A DNA stretch of 64,000 nt from Chloroflexota bacterium (GCA_012729755.1 JAAYCN010000067.1:23026-87025), one strand, 5' to 3'. Positions 23,764 to 33,188 are shown, counted from the stretch's first letter. Numbers and translations: made by a program. Notes: generated by a model not told the origin, from the letters alone.

Positions 23764-24726
23764 ATGAAGTTGAAACAGCCATTTTATGTGATTTGTATTG
23801 CCCTGCTGATGGTTTCAGGTTTGTTGGTTATGGTTGTGATTCCCCCGGTCGCTTCAGCGGCGGGCGGCGCCAATACCCCCAACCCTGTTTCCCACTATTT
23901 GGCAACAGCAACGCCATCAGCGGATGGCGCGTTATATCATACAGTGTTAGAAGGACAAAATCCGTATATGATCGCCGAATTGTACGGCATCGACATTGAC
24001 AGCCTGCTCACGAAAAACAATCTGGACTATTCGTCGATCATTAATATCGGCGATGTGCTGTTAATTCGCACAGCGAGTGAAAGGCTGCCAGGAGAGGTCG
24101 TCGACACCTCGACGCTCACGCCAATGGCTAATGAGGGCAATCAGACCGGACAGTCTAATACGGCTGGCAGTTTAGGAAACGGTAACAGTTCCGCGGCAGC
24201 GTCAACTTCGTTGGGAGCGGAGACGAGTCATGACTTGGGCGCGGCAACTGAAGGCGAGCAACTGGCAGAAGGCCTGGGGTTGGATAGCGAAGGCCAGGCA
24301 GGAGCGAGCGGCAGTTATGCGCTGCTGCAGGCGCAGTTGATTCAACAATTCAGTCAATCGGGACAATTGGTCAACCTGGCAAACACGCCAATCGCGCCTG
24401 AAATGGCGATGAGCGCTGCGCAAAGTGGAGATGCTTATATTCGCTTGCCCAGCGGTGAGACAGGCATGCGCACCGCGACCGCGGTAGCCGCTTTAGGTGT
24501 GCCGGTGATGACGTTGGGCGAGCATAATAATTTGGCGATTCCGGCTATTCAAGCGGTAGCGCTCTCGCCCGACGCACAAAAATTGATCAAATCAGCAGCT
24601 GAAACCCCTAATCTTGTCGAACGTATTTTCAGCAATAACACAAAATATCTAGCCTTGGCAGTCATCCTGATGGTATTGATTGGCTTACTGCTGTTGGTAA
24701 TCAGCGCGCGACGGCTGAGAGAGTAA
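23764..24726 (+). CDS. Secreted LysM protein with C-terminal membrane helix
   Basis: 320 residues. A signal peptide (about 1-32, cut after ASA) leads into one LysM motif (about 58-102: YHTVLEGQNPYMIAELYGID, then NIGDVLLI), which binds glycan backbones. A low-complexity Ser/Gly/Asn/Ala region (110-180) and a helical part follow, and the protein ends with a helix (about 295-315) plus RRLRE. It thus spans from the membrane into the wall. A TATAAT at 23738-23743 precedes it without a good -35. The transcription stop lies inside the opposing galactokinase gene. Confidence 0.85.
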   Translation: MKLKQPFYVICIALLMVSGLLVMVVIPPVASAAGGANTPNPVSHYLATATPSADGALYHTVLEGQNPYMIAELYGIDIDSLLTKNNLDYSSIINIGDVLLIRTASERLPGEVVDTSTLTPMANEGNQTGQSNTAGSLGNGNSSAAASTSLGAETSHDLGAATEGEQLAEGLGLDSEGQAGASGSYALLQAQLIQQFSQSGQLVNLANTPIAPEMAMSAAQSGDAYIRLPSGETGMRTATAVAALGVPVMTLGEHNNLAIPAIQAVALSPDAQKLIKSAAETPNLVERIFSNNTKYLALAVILMVLIGLLLLVISARRLRE

Positions 24727-26139
24727 TCACGGCTGAATAACCCGAGCGCCATCTGAAGCCTGGCAGGGGTAAACTGCCAGGTCTTTTTTTGTGTGGCGAT
24801 AGTATTCGGCCTTGAGATTTTTGATAAACGATTCGACCTGCTGAGAGGCAACAAGGTTGACCGTACAGCCGCCAAAGCCAGCGCCGGTCAGCCGCGCGCC
24901 GTAACAGCCGGGCGATATGCTGGCGATGTCAACCAGCAGGTTGAGGACTGACGTGCTGACCCCATAGAGGTCTTTGAGGCTCTGATGACTTTCGAGCATC
25001 AGCTTTCCGAAGGCGGCGGCGTCGTGGGCGTTCAACGCTTTCAGCGCTTTTTCAACACGGTGAATCTCGTTGACCACATGCAAAGCGCGCAGACTGATAT
25101 GGGTGGGAAGTTTGTGGATGTGTTTGCGCAGGTCGGCAGGGGTAACATCGCGCAGGCTCTGGATGTCAGGGAGCCAATGCTTGAGCAGCTCAACCGCTTT
25201 TGTGCATTCTTCGCGCCTCTGGTTATAAGTTGTCGTGGCAAGATCGCGGCGCTGAGACGAGTCAACGATGACGATACTTGTTTCTGGCGGCAGTTGAATG
25301 ACTGACCAGCCAAGTGAGCGGGTATCGAAGCTGAGCAAATGATCTTTAACGCCTTCAAGACAGGCAAACTGATCCATCAAGCCGCTCTGCACGCCGACAT
25401 AATGATTTTCGGATCGCTGGCATAACTTTGCCAATTCCAGACCGGTGAGGTTCCAGCCGCCGATGTGATTCCAGAGTCTGGCGAAACCCACCTGTACCGC
25501 GGCGGAAGAACTAAGCCCTGAACCAATCGGGATATTTGATTTGTAGGTCACTTCGATGCCTGTTGGAATGAATCCGGCATCTTGCAGCGCCCAGGCAACC
25601 CCGGCGGGATAGAGAGCAAAACCAGGCAGCAGCTGACCCTGGCAATCAGTTTTTTCAGTGAGCTTATCGAGGGGGATGGAGATTGACTGGTTCAGATCAA
25701 GGGCATGAAGGACAAGAATTGGTTCTGATAGACGTTTGGCGGTCAGGTTGACATAGCGGTCGATCGCGGCAGGAAGAACCACGCCATCGTTGTAATCAAT
25801 GTGTTCACCGAGCATGTTGACTCTCCCAGGGGAGAGCACTTCGATCACATCGGATGAGTAATGTGAATTGACGAATTGATTAACGATGTTGAGGTTTTGA
25901 TTCATAATCAGCGCTTCTTTTTGTTCTCGGGTGAGTTTTTTGATGGCAATTTCTCGTTTGAGAGCATTACTATGGTTGGAAACTTCTTCAACATAGGCCA
26001 GACTGACAGGGGGATTGATGCGGGTGTAGCGCGCGCCGCGGCCCTTTTGGTGGGCGGTCAGGCGCTTAGCTGGGTCTTGCGTAGAACCAGTATAAAAGGC
26101 CCCATTGACGCATTTGAGGATGTAACAGTAGTACGCCAT
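24727..26139 (-). CDS. galK: GIY-YIG nuclease domain fused in frame to galactokinase
   Basis: 470 residues from the ATG at 26139. Residues 1-78 form a complete YhbQ/UPF0213-like GIY-YIG domain (YYCYILKCVNGAFYTGST, RLTAHQKGRGARYT, and the Glu in LKREIAIKKLT). From residue 79 a full galactokinase follows: VLSPGRVNMLGEHIDYNDG (galactose site), PIGSGLSSSAAV (ATP loop), and GARLTGAGFGGCTVNLV. Galactokinase phosphorylates galactose at C1. There is no stop between the parts; an internal ATG at 25905 has only a weak AAGAAG site, so both fused and free kinase may be made. The ATG shares a base with the protease stop (TGATG). Confidence 0.88.
   Translation of the reverse strand: MAYYCYILKCVNGAFYTGSTQDPAKRLTAHQKGRGARYTRINPPVSLAYVEEVSNHSNALKREIAIKKLTREQKEALIMNQNLNIVNQFVNSHYSSDVIEVLSPGRVNMLGEHIDYNDGVVLPAAIDRYVNLTAKRLSEPILVLHALDLNQSISIPLDKLTEKTDCQGQLLPGFALYPAGVAWALQDAGFIPTGIEVTYKSNIPIGSGLSSSAAVQVGFARLWNHIGGWNLTGLELAKLCQRSENHYVGVQSGLMDQFACLEGVKDHLLSFDTRSLGWSVIQLPPETSIVIVDSSQRRDLATTTYNQRREECTKAVELLKHWLPDIQSLRDVTPADLRKHIHKLPTHISLRALHVVNEIHRVEKALKALNAHDAAAFGKLMLESHQSLKDLYGVSTSVLNLLVDIASISPGCYGARLTGAGFGGCTVNLVASQQVESFIKNLKAEYYRHTKKDLAVYPCQASDGARVIQP
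24759..24790 (+). terminator. Intrinsic terminator of the LysM gene, inside the 3' coding end of galK
   Basis: CCTGGCAG (24759-24766) and CTGCCAGG (24774-24781) form a perfect 8-bp stem with a 7-base loop, followed by TC and seven T. It ends plus-strand transcription about 60 bases past the LysM stop, while the same bases code for galactokinase on the minus strand. Confidence 0.85.
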
Positions 26140-26789
26140 CAATAATAGATTCCACCGAGCAGGAGGCGCATGAGGCTTTTCAGGGGCGCGTAAAAAACCT
26201 GGGCGAAAAGGTTAATGCCGAGGCGAGGGAGGATAAAAACAAGCAAGATCAGCAGGAGCGGCCCATAAGGGCGCAACAAGGCAAAAGTTGAGCGCCATTG
26301 GGGAGGGAGGAGAAATTCGATGACTTTGTCGCCATCCAACGGGGATAGCGGCAGTATGTTGAAGAGGAAGAGCGCCAGGTTAATGAACGTAAATTCGAGA
26401 AAGAACTGGATCGGGGAGGGCAGAAAACTGGCCAGACTAACGGCCGGAAGCAACCTTGAGCGCAGGAGCAGGGCAGAGAACAGGGCGAGGCAGAGGTTGG
26501 TGAGAGGGCCAGCCAGAGAGACCCACATGACGCCAGCCGGAGTGCGGCGGCGCAAGGCGGAAGGGTCGATCGGCACCGGTTTAGCCCAGCCGAAACCTGC
26601 CAGGATTAGCATGAGAGAGCCCATTGGGTCAAGATGGCGCAGAGGATTGAGGGTAAGCCGGCCGGCAAAGCCAGGGGTGGGGTCGCCCAAACGATCTGCC
26701 ATATAGGCGTGAGCAAATTCGTGCAAAGTCAGGGCGATAATTAATGTAACCAGTCGAGTAATCAGGCTGGGTGGGGTAAGGTTTAACAT
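26139..26789 (-). CDS. Site-2-protease-type M50 membrane metalloprotease
   Basis: 216 residues with about five membrane helices. The zinc motif HEFAH is in LTLHEFAHAYMADRLGDPT, the third ligand region in NILPLSPLDGDKV, and GWAKPVPIDPSALRR is typical of the small, domain-free S2P group common in bacteria. Such enzymes cut membrane-embedded segments; no partner is evident here. It is the first gene of the pair with the GIY-YIG/galactokinase gene. Confidence 0.92.
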   Translation of the reverse strand: MLNLTPPSLITRLVTLIIALTLHEFAHAYMADRLGDPTPGFAGRLTLNPLRHLDPMGSLMLILAGFGWAKPVPIDPSALRRRTPAGVMWVSLAGPLTNLCLALFSALLLRSRLLPAVSLASFLPSPIQFFLEFTFINLALFLFNILPLSPLDGDKVIEFLLPPQWRSTFALLRPYGPLLLILLVFILPRLGINLFAQVFYAPLKSLMRLLLGGIYY

Positions 26790-26894
26790 CAGTGATATTC
26801 TCTCTCGGCAGTGTTTTTAGATGAGTCGCGTGGCGCTGAGCGGTGACCGGTTGAACGAGGAAAAATTATAACATGCGGATGGTATAATCGCGGC

Positions 26895-27107
26895 ATGTTA
26901 GCTGATTGGAACCTTGGTCAGAGAGTGCAATTGCGCAAACAGCATCCCTGCGGCGGGTACGAGTGGGAAGTGGTGAGGCTGGGCGCGGATATTGGTTTAG
27001 TGTGTGTGACCTGCGGCAGGCGGATCATGCTGTCGCGCAGGGAATTAGCGCGAAGCTTCAAAGTCAGCAAAATAAAGGCTAATAAAAATGACCCCCCAGG
27101 CGTGTGA
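26895..27107 (+). CDS. DUF951 family protein
   Basis: 70 residues. [20 protein letters not shown] and [22 protein letters not shown] are the DUF951 signature, with a His/Cys set (HPCG, CVTCG) that probably binds zinc. The function is unknown. A TATAAT at 26883-26888 lies 7 bases ahead of the ATG, so the message may be leaderless; no ribosome site is visible. It overlaps the next gene by 20 bases. Confidence 0.9.
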   Translation: MLADWNLGQRVQLRKQHPCGGYEWEVVRLGADIGLVCVTCGRRIMLSRRELARSFKVSKIKANKNDPPGV

Positions 27108-28251
27108 AAAGCCCCCTCACATCGTTTTTTTGTTCTCTGACACAGGCGGGGGGCATCGCAGCGCGGCGCAGGCAATCATAGAAGCGCTGGACGTTGAATT
27201 TCCGGAACAATACACCTGGGAAATGGTGGATTTTTTCAGGTATTATGCGCCGCCGCCGTTCAATACCGCAGCAGACGCATACGCGCCGATGGCGCAAGTG
27301 CCGGATTTATGGGAATTCGGTTTCCTGGCCAGCAATGGCAAATATCGTTCCAGTTTTATTCAACGTGTGCTTTGGCCATATGTCAAAGGGTCTGTGGCAA
27401 AGCTGATTGAAGATCACCCGGCGGATTTACTTTTGTCGGTGCATCCGATTATCAACACGCCTCTGTTGAGAGGGCTTGGAACAAACCGTCCGAAATATAT
27501 GACGGTAATTACCGATATGGTCTCGACGCATACCTGGTGGTATGAGAAGAGCGTGGATGTTTTGATTGTGCCGACATATGAAGCGTATCGCCGCGGGTTG
27601 GAGCTGGGGGTGGATCCGCATAAGATGCATGTGGTCGGACTGCCAATCGCGGACAAATTTACTCATTTGATGTCAAAACAAGAAGCGCGAGAGGCTCTGG
27701 GCTTGCCCCAGGATTTGCCGTTGGCTTTATTGGTAAGCGGCGGAGATGGAATGGGGCCGCTGGAAGAGACAGTGAAAGCGATCGTTGACCAAAAGACGCG
27801 GATTGGCCTGGTGGCGGTCGCTGGAAAAAACGAGGCGCTCAAAGCAAGGCTGGAGAGTTTGGAATATCCCTGTCCCGCGTTCATCAAGGGATTTGTGACC
27901 AATATGTCTGACTATATGGCGGCCAGCGACGTGATTATTACAAAGGCAGGACCCGGCACGATTAGCGAAGCGTTCATCGCCGGGCTGCCGATCATCTTGT
28001 ACAGCAAGATGCCGGGTCAGGAAGACGGCAACGTGGATTACGTCGTCAACCATGAGGCCGGCCTTTGGCTGCCTGACCCACAGGATGTGGCAGCGACCTT
28101 AAAGCGCTGGATGGATAACCCTGCCGAGCTGGAAAAATACCGACAAAACTCGGTGAGCCAGGCGCGTCCGGACTCGTCGAGGATCATCGCGCGGACGGCG
28201 ATGGGGCTTTTGGGGAAATTCCCGCTTGAGACAATCAAATATTACAATTGA
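27088..28251 (+). CDS. MGDG-synthase-like glycosyltransferase (GT28)
   Basis: 387 residues. [17 protein letters not shown] is the N-terminal MGDG-synthase motif, which contacts the diacylglycerol acceptor; [19 protein letters not shown] is the donor-binding region of the GT-B fold. The group transfers galactose or glucose from UDP-sugar to diacylglycerol at the inner membrane face, making membrane glycolipids that may also anchor surface polymers. The start is the ATG at 27088 (TGACCCC). A hairpin with a T run follows the stop. Confidence 0.9.
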   Translation: MTPQACEKPPHIVFLFSDTGGGHRSAAQAIIEALDVEFPEQYTWEMVDFFRYYAPPPFNTAADAYAPMAQVPDLWEFGFLASNGKYRSSFIQRVLWPYVKGSVAKLIEDHPADLLLSVHPIINTPLLRGLGTNRPKYMTVITDMVSTHTWWYEKSVDVLIVPTYEAYRRGLELGVDPHKMHVVGLPIADKFTHLMSKQEAREALGLPQDLPLALLVSGGDGMGPLEETVKAIVDQKTRIGLVAVAGKNEALKARLESLEYPCPAFIKGFVTNMSDYMAASDVIITKAGPGTISEAFIAGLPIILYSKMPGQEDGNVDYVVNHEAGLWLPDPQDVAATLKRWMDNPAELEKYRQNSVSQARPDSSRIIARTAMGLLGKFPLETIKYYN

Positions 28252-28289
28252 AATAGTTCATCAGTTTAAATTGGTCGATGTTAATCATG

Positions 28290-28311
28290 AGGCGTGAGAT
28301 ACCGCCTTTTT
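28290..28311 (+). terminator. Probable intrinsic terminator after the GT28 gene
   Basis: AGGCG (28290-28294) and CGCCT (28303-28307) pair, followed by TTTT. The stem is short (5 bp), so moderate strength. Confidence 0.5.
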
Positions 28312-28442
28312 CGCTGCTTTCTAACCGGCTTTCGCTTGACTCTTTACAATTTTGAAACATGTAAAAATTCGCATAAAAAAGTCGCGGGCGTATCGCAAGG
28401 GTGATTAAGGTATAATCTGAGTGATTAATCTAAGCGAAAACC

Positions 28443-28946
28443 ATGCCAATTCTTGCTCCTCATGCCTTCGAATTTTTCTCTCACAGCCCTGAACAGACGC
28501 GGCGCGTGGGCATTCGTTTAGGCGCGCTGCTGCAGGCCGGAATGGCGATTTGCCTGGAAGGCGATTTAGGTTCAGGCAAGACGACACTCGTGCAGGGCAT
28601 CGCCCAGGGTTGGGGGTCGGCCGATCATGTTTCCAGCCCAACTTATGTGATTTTAAATGAATACCGCCACCCAACTGGCAGTCATCTCTATCACGCGGAC
28701 GCTTATCGAATAGCGTCAGAGTCTGGTCTTGACCTGGAACTGTTGGATCTTGAGAGCCTGATTGAAAAAGGGATTTTAGTGGTGGAATGGGCGGAAAAAC
28801 TAAAACGTTACCTGCCTAAGGAACATCTATGGATCCAGATGAGCTGGGTGAGCCTTGAGCAAAGGCATCTTATTTTGACCCCGCGCGGAAAAAACTATGA
28901 AGCTGTGCTCAAGAAACTGCAGCAAGCCCTGTTTGGAGCGTTCTGA
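28443..28946 (+). CDS. tsaE: tRNA threonylcarbamoyladenosine ATPase TsaE
   Basis: 167 residues. Walker A is LEGDLGSGKTTLVQGIAQ, followed by SSPTYVILNEY and LYHADAYRI, then LVVEWAEKL, the standard TsaE motif set. It works with TsaB and TsaD to make t6A at position 37 of ANN-decoding tRNAs. A TATAAT at 28411-28416 lies 27 bases upstream. It shares one or two bases with tsaB, forming tsaE-tsaB-rimI. Confidence 0.95.
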   Translation: MPILAPHAFEFFSHSPEQTRRVGIRLGALLQAGMAICLEGDLGSGKTTLVQGIAQGWGSADHVSSPTYVILNEYRHPTGSHLYHADAYRIASESGLDLELLDLESLIEKGILVVEWAEKLKRYLPKEHLWIQMSWVSLEQRHLILTPRGKNYEAVLKKLQQALFGAF

Positions 28947-29617
28947 TGATCATCGCAATTGACACTTCAACTGAGTGGATCGGACTGGCGATTTATGACG
29001 GCGTGCAGGTTTTAGCTGAATCGATTTGGCGCAGCAAAAATTATCATACGGTTGAACTTGTGCCCGCGATAAATCAATTGCTCGCACGGGCACAGATTAG
29101 CTGCGAACAAATTACCGCTGTGGCAGTGGCAATTGGTCCAGGGTCATTTACGGGCCTGCGCATTGGTATGGCAGTGGCTAAAGGCATCGCCGTAGCGCTG
29201 AACGTACCGCTAGTTGGCGTGCCGTCGCTGGAAATTCTCGCTTTGGCTCAACCCGGATTGCGCCGACCGATGATCGCGTTGTTAAAGGTGGGGCGAGGGC
29301 GGTTCGCTTACGCGCGCTATTTATGGAAGAAACATAAGTGGGAAAGACAGGGCGAGATTAAGGTTGGCGAGCCTCGCGAGATTGCGACGACGATCACTTC
29401 GCCAGTCTTTGTCTGCGGCGAAATGGGAGCAGAGGAACGCCAGATTATAGGGCGAAAATGGAAGACCGCCAAACTCTCCAGCGCGTCGCAAAGTTTGAGA
29501 AGACCAGCTGTATTAGCGGAACTTGGCTGGCAGAAAGTGAAAGCGCTGAAAACAGGGAAGCCTGAGGCGATAGTTCCAATTTATGTTCACACGCTGAGCA
29601 ACGTTCCGGAAGTATGA
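28946..29617 (+). CDS. tsaB: tRNA threonylcarbamoyladenosine protein TsaB
   Basis: 223 residues. IIAIDTSTEWIGLAIYDG and AVAIGPGSFTGLRIGMAVAKG are the defining TsaB (YeaZ) motifs of the ASKHA fold. It scaffolds TsaD and TsaE in t6A synthesis and has no catalytic site of its own. The C-terminal half is shorter and less conserved. It overlaps rimI by four bases. Confidence 0.95.
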   Translation: MIIAIDTSTEWIGLAIYDGVQVLAESIWRSKNYHTVELVPAINQLLARAQISCEQITAVAVAIGPGSFTGLRIGMAVAKGIAVALNVPLVGVPSLEILALAQPGLRRPMIALLKVGRGRFAYARYLWKKHKWERQGEIKVGEPREIATTITSPVFVCGEMGAEERQIIGRKWKTAKLSSASQSLRRPAVLAELGWQKVKALKTGKPEAIVPIYVHTLSNVPEV

Positions 29618-30150
29618 CCCCGACAGGAAAGTTTCAAAAACTGACTATCCGAAAGATGGTTGAGAGTGATTTAAGTGCGGTTGAAGCGCTGGACAGAGCG
29701 AGTTTCAACGACCCCTGGCCAGACGGGTCATTCGCCTACGAACTCAAACCAGGTCAGCCTAATCTCTGTCTGGTAGCGGTGGTTGGCGAGAACGAACAGT
29801 TGGTGGGGGCAATCGTGGTGTGGTTGATCGTTGATGAAGCGCATATTGGGACGATTGCGGTTGACCCGGAGTATCGTCATCATGGCGTCGGGTTAATGCT
29901 GTTGGCAACCGCCTTATTGCAGGCTGCCGAATTAGGGGCAACCGCTTCACTATTGGAAGTGCGAGCGGGGAACACAGCCGCGCTGAAGTTGTATTATGGG
30001 CTGGGGTATGAAGCGGTCGGGTTGCGGGCGGGATATTATAAGGATAATCACAAAGACGCGCTGTTACTGACCAATCCACGACTTGATATTGAGAAACTGA
30101 AAAAAATCGCAGGTCAATCGCAGGGCAGATTTGAGGATAATCTGGTGTAA
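29614..30150 (+). CDS. rimI: Ribosomal protein alanine N-acetyltransferase-type GNAT enzyme
   Basis: 178 residues. LTIRKMVESDLSAVEALDRASF opens the GNAT fold; IGTIAVDPEYRHHGVG is the acetyl-CoA loop, with LEVRAGNTAALKLYYGLGYEAVG following. Its place directly after tsaB is the usual genomic position of rimI, whose product acetylates the N-terminal Ala of ribosomal protein bS18. ATGA overlap with tsaB. Confidence 0.92.
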   Translation: MTPTGKFQKLTIRKMVESDLSAVEALDRASFNDPWPDGSFAYELKPGQPNLCLVAVVGENEQLVGAIVVWLIVDEAHIGTIAVDPEYRHHGVGLMLLATALLQAAELGATASLLEVRAGNTAALKLYYGLGYEAVGLRAGYYKDNHKDALLLTNPRLDIEKLKKIAGQSQGRFEDNLV

Positions 30151-30170
30151 AATCCATTGTCGGAGAAAAA

Positions 30171-30803
30171 ATGTCAGCTACAGAACGCATGGACGCCATT
30201 CGGCAGCAGATTAAGGCTTGTAAGAATTGCCCTTTGTATAGAGGCCGTAAGAACGCCGTACCTGGTGAAGGCCCATATGACGCGAAATTGATGTGCATCG
30301 GCGAAGGCCCAGGATTTCACGAAAACGAACAGGGCAAACCCTTTGTTGGTCAGGCGGGTAAGTTTCTGGATGAGTTGTTAGCCGCGAGCGGGTTAAAGCG
30401 CGAGGAAGTATTTATCACCAACGTAGTGAAATGTCGGCCGCCCTCTAATCGCGACCCTGAGCCCCAGGAATTAGCAGCTTGCCGCAATTATCTGGATGAA
30501 CAAATTGAGTTGATCAACCCCAAAGTAATTGTGACGCTGGGTCGATTCTCAATGGGCAGATTTATCGATGGCGGCCGGATCAGTCAGATTCATGGACGAG
30601 CGCATGAAATCGGTGGGCGCATCGTGGTGACGATGTATCACCCGGCTGCCGCGCTGCATCAGCCCGCGCTTAAGGGGGCTTTGCTGAATGATTTTGCACA
30701 GCTTAAAGTTTTGTTGAATCGACAGGAACCTCCTGAGGCACCTGCTTTACCTGAAATGCCCGAGAAAGATCAGCCGGAAGCAGAACAATTAAGCCTCTTT
30801 TGA
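30171..30803 (+). CDS. Family 4 uracil-DNA glycosylase with Fe-S cluster
   Basis: 210 residues. CKNCPLYRGRKNAVPGEG supplies the first two cluster cysteines, VVKCRPPSNRDP and LAACRNYL the others. The active-site region is CIGEGPGFHENEQGKPFVG (family GEAPG, here GEGPG), and the second motif is HPAAALHQP. The enzyme removes uracil from DNA; thermophile-type UDGs are of this family. About 40 extra acidic residues at the C-terminus end in EQLSLF, which resembles a sliding-clamp-binding peptide (QLxLF). Ribosome site GGAGAAAA precedes the ATG. Confidence 0.94.
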   Translation: MSATERMDAIRQQIKACKNCPLYRGRKNAVPGEGPYDAKLMCIGEGPGFHENEQGKPFVGQAGKFLDELLAASGLKREEVFITNVVKCRPPSNRDPEPQELAACRNYLDEQIELINPKVIVTLGRFSMGRFIDGGRISQIHGRAHEIGGRIVVTMYHPAAALHQPALKGALLNDFAQLKVLLNRQEPPEAPALPEMPEKDQPEAEQLSLF

Positions 30804-30842
30804 CGTCTATAATAAATAGACTTTAATACAAAGGATTTTTAT

Positions 30843-32156
30843 ATGATCAAGGATGACCTGATCCATCTTTTGCAGAGTAAGCACGCGAACATAGCTGTGA
30901 TTGGTTTGGGTTATGTAGGCTTGCCTCTGGCGGTAACTTTCGCTAACGCTGGCTTTACAGTCACTGGTATTGACCCGATTGAAGAAAAAGTTGAGATGCT
31001 CAATCGGGGAGAGAGCTATATCAGCGATATTTCAAACGCGATGCTGCGTAAGCATATTGATAGCGGACGCATCAGAGCGACAACTGATCATTCGGTTCTC
31101 GAAGAGATCGACGCAGTATCGATTTGCGTGCCGACACCTCTGCATAAAACCGGCGACCCAAATATGGCGTATATCACCTCAGCAAGCGAAGAAATCGCGC
31201 CTTACCTGCACCGTGGGATGGTGATTATCCTTGAGTCGAGTACTTATCCGGGCACAACACGCGAATTGGTCTTGCCGATTCTGACCGCGAACAGTGATCT
31301 GGTTGCAGGCGAGGATTTCTTTTTAGCTTTCTCACCTGAGAGGGTAGATCCCGGACGAACTGATTACACGACCGTCAACACGCCCAAGGTCATCGGCGGA
31401 ATTACCGCGGCCTGTACGGAAGTGGCTTCAGCATGGTACGCCAAGGCGCTTGAGACGATCGTGCCGGTGTCGTCTGCCGAAGTGGCTGAGATGACCAAAC
31501 TGCTCGAGAACACCTTTCGGATGATCAATATTTCGATGGTCAATGAGTTGGCGCAGATGTGCCAGAAGCTCAATATTGATGTCTGGGAAGTGATCGACGC
31601 GGCAGCGACCAAGCCCTTTGGGTTCATGAAGTTTACGCCCGGCCCTGGGATGGGAGGGCACTGCATTCCGGTTGACCCGCTGTATCTGTCGTGGAAGATG
31701 AAAACTATCAACTACAACGCGCGGTTTATCGAACTGGCATCAGATATCGATACGAATATGCCGCGCTATGTGGTCAGCCGTATTCAGGACACGCTCAATC
31801 GCTATAAAAAACCGGTTAATGGCAGCAATATTCTGGTATTGGGTGTGGCTTATAAGCCTAATATTAATGACCTGCGCGAGTCGCCAGCGCTTGATATTAT
31901 CCACCTGCTCAAAGAAAAAGGCGCGGTGGTGTCTTACCATGACCCTTATGTGCCTGAATTAAACACAGAAGGGATTATGATGTGTTCTGAGCGGGATCTG
32001 TCGGGAGCAGCAGCCGCGGCGGACCTGGTTGTCATTGTGACCAACCACAGCAAGATAGATTATGAGATGGTGTTGGATAAATCGCAGGCTATCTTTGACT
32101 GCCGAAACGCGATGAAAGGTCTGGGTAAAAACAGCAACAAGGTGGTTAAACTCTGA
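30843..32156 (+). CDS. UDP-sugar 6-dehydrogenase (UDP-HexNAc dehydrogenase, WecC/WbpA type)
   Basis: 437 residues. NAD site IAVIGLGYVGLPLAVTFA at the N-terminus, catalytic region PGPGMGGHCIPVDPLYLSWK with the active Cys, and VLGVAYKPNINDLRESPALDI at the start of the UDP-binding domain. The enzyme oxidises C6 of a UDP-sugar to the uronic acid in two NAD-dependent steps. The FTPGPGMGGHCIPVDP form favours UDP-GlcNAc/ManNAc or closely related substrates. AAAGGA precedes the ATG; the epimerase gene follows with TGATG overlap. Confidence 0.93.
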   Translation: MIKDDLIHLLQSKHANIAVIGLGYVGLPLAVTFANAGFTVTGIDPIEEKVEMLNRGESYISDISNAMLRKHIDSGRIRATTDHSVLEEIDAVSICVPTPLHKTGDPNMAYITSASEEIAPYLHRGMVIILESSTYPGTTRELVLPILTANSDLVAGEDFFLAFSPERVDPGRTDYTTVNTPKVIGGITAACTEVASAWYAKALETIVPVSSAEVAEMTKLLENTFRMINISMVNELAQMCQKLNIDVWEVIDAAATKPFGFMKFTPGPGMGGHCIPVDPLYLSWKMKTINYNARFIELASDIDTNMPRYVVSRIQDTLNRYKKPVNGSNILVLGVAYKPNINDLRESPALDIIHLLKEKGAVVSYHDPYVPELNTEGIMMCSERDLSGAAAAADLVVIVTNHSKIDYEMVLDKSQAIFDCRNAMKGLGKNSNKVVKL

Positions 32157-33133
32157 TGGCGACTTATCTGGTGACTGGCGCGGCTGGGTTTATTGGCGCA
32201 GCCTTGTCAAGGCATATGTTGAACGAAGGACATACTGTTTTGGGTGTGGATAACCTTAGCGAAACCTATGATGCCAGATTAAAACAATATCGGCTTGACC
32301 TGCTTTTAGCTCAGCCGGGTTTTTCTTTTATTAAGGCGGATATTGCCGATCCGGCGATTTTTGAGAAAATCAGCCAACGCAAACTGCCCTTTGATGCGAT
32401 CGTCAATCTGGCGGCAATGGCAGGGGTTCGCTTCAGCACGGTTGACCCCTGGTCTTATCTGCATACGAACGTGTTGGGGATGTTGAACATGCTGGAGTTT
32501 GCGCGTCAGCATGGGGTCAAAAAGTTCATCCAGGCTTCTTCTTCTACTGTCTACGGCGCTCAGGGGAAAAGCCCATACGCTGAGACTTCGCCAACCGATC
32601 ATCCGATGCAGCCGTATGCGGCAAGCAAGAAAAGCGCCGAGGCTTATGCTTATGCCTATCATTATTTATACAAGTTGGATGTAAGCATTTTGCGCTTCTT
32701 TAATGTGTATGGCCCAGCTGGCCGGCCGGATATGGCAATTTTCAGGTTCTGCCAGTGGATCGCCGAAGGCAGACCGGTTAAGGTGAACGGCGATGGAAGT
32801 CAAACACGTGGACTGACCTTTATTGACGACATCACAAGGGGCGTCATGCAGGCGATGCGCCCAGTTGGTTATGATATTTTCAACCTGGGGGGACATGAGG
32901 TGATCAGCATCAATGACCTGATCGCTTTGCTCGAGAAAAAACTGGGGCGAAAAGCGTTGGTCGAGCATGGACCTGCCAATCCGGCGGACATGCTGGATAA
33001 TCAGGCGGACGTGCGTAAAGCGGGCGTTGAACTAGGTTGGGAGCCCAGCATAACCCTGGAAGATGGCGTGGGTCGGTTGGTTGACTGGTATCGGCGGGAG
33101 CGCGAGTGGGTAAAAGACATCCGCACCAGTTAA
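32156..33133 (+). CDS. UDP-uronate 4-epimerase-type NAD-dependent epimerase
   Basis: 325 residues. LVTGAAGFIGAALSRHML is the Rossmann NAD site, SSSTVYGAQGKSPYAE holds the Ser/Thr, and YAASKKSAEAYAYAYHYLY the catalytic Tyr-x3-Lys. RFFNVYGPAGRPDMAIFRF is typical of UDP-glucuronate 4-epimerases. Coupled to the 6-dehydrogenase, it would produce a UDP-galacturonate-type or N-acetylated uronic sugar for surface glycans. Confidence 0.9.
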   Translation: MATYLVTGAAGFIGAALSRHMLNEGHTVLGVDNLSETYDARLKQYRLDLLLAQPGFSFIKADIADPAIFEKISQRKLPFDAIVNLAAMAGVRFSTVDPWSYLHTNVLGMLNMLEFARQHGVKKFIQASSSTVYGAQGKSPYAETSPTDHPMQPYAASKKSAEAYAYAYHYLYKLDVSILRFFNVYGPAGRPDMAIFRFCQWIAEGRPVKVNGDGSQTRGLTFIDDITRGVMQAMRPVGYDIFNLGGHEVISINDLIALLEKKLGRKALVEHGPANPADMLDNQADVRKAGVELGWEPSITLEDGVGRLVDWYRREREWVKDIRTS

Positions 33134-33188
33134 GGCAAACGGCGATCGGTAGAAAAGTGCGGGCACGTTGCTTGCACTTTATTTTTTA

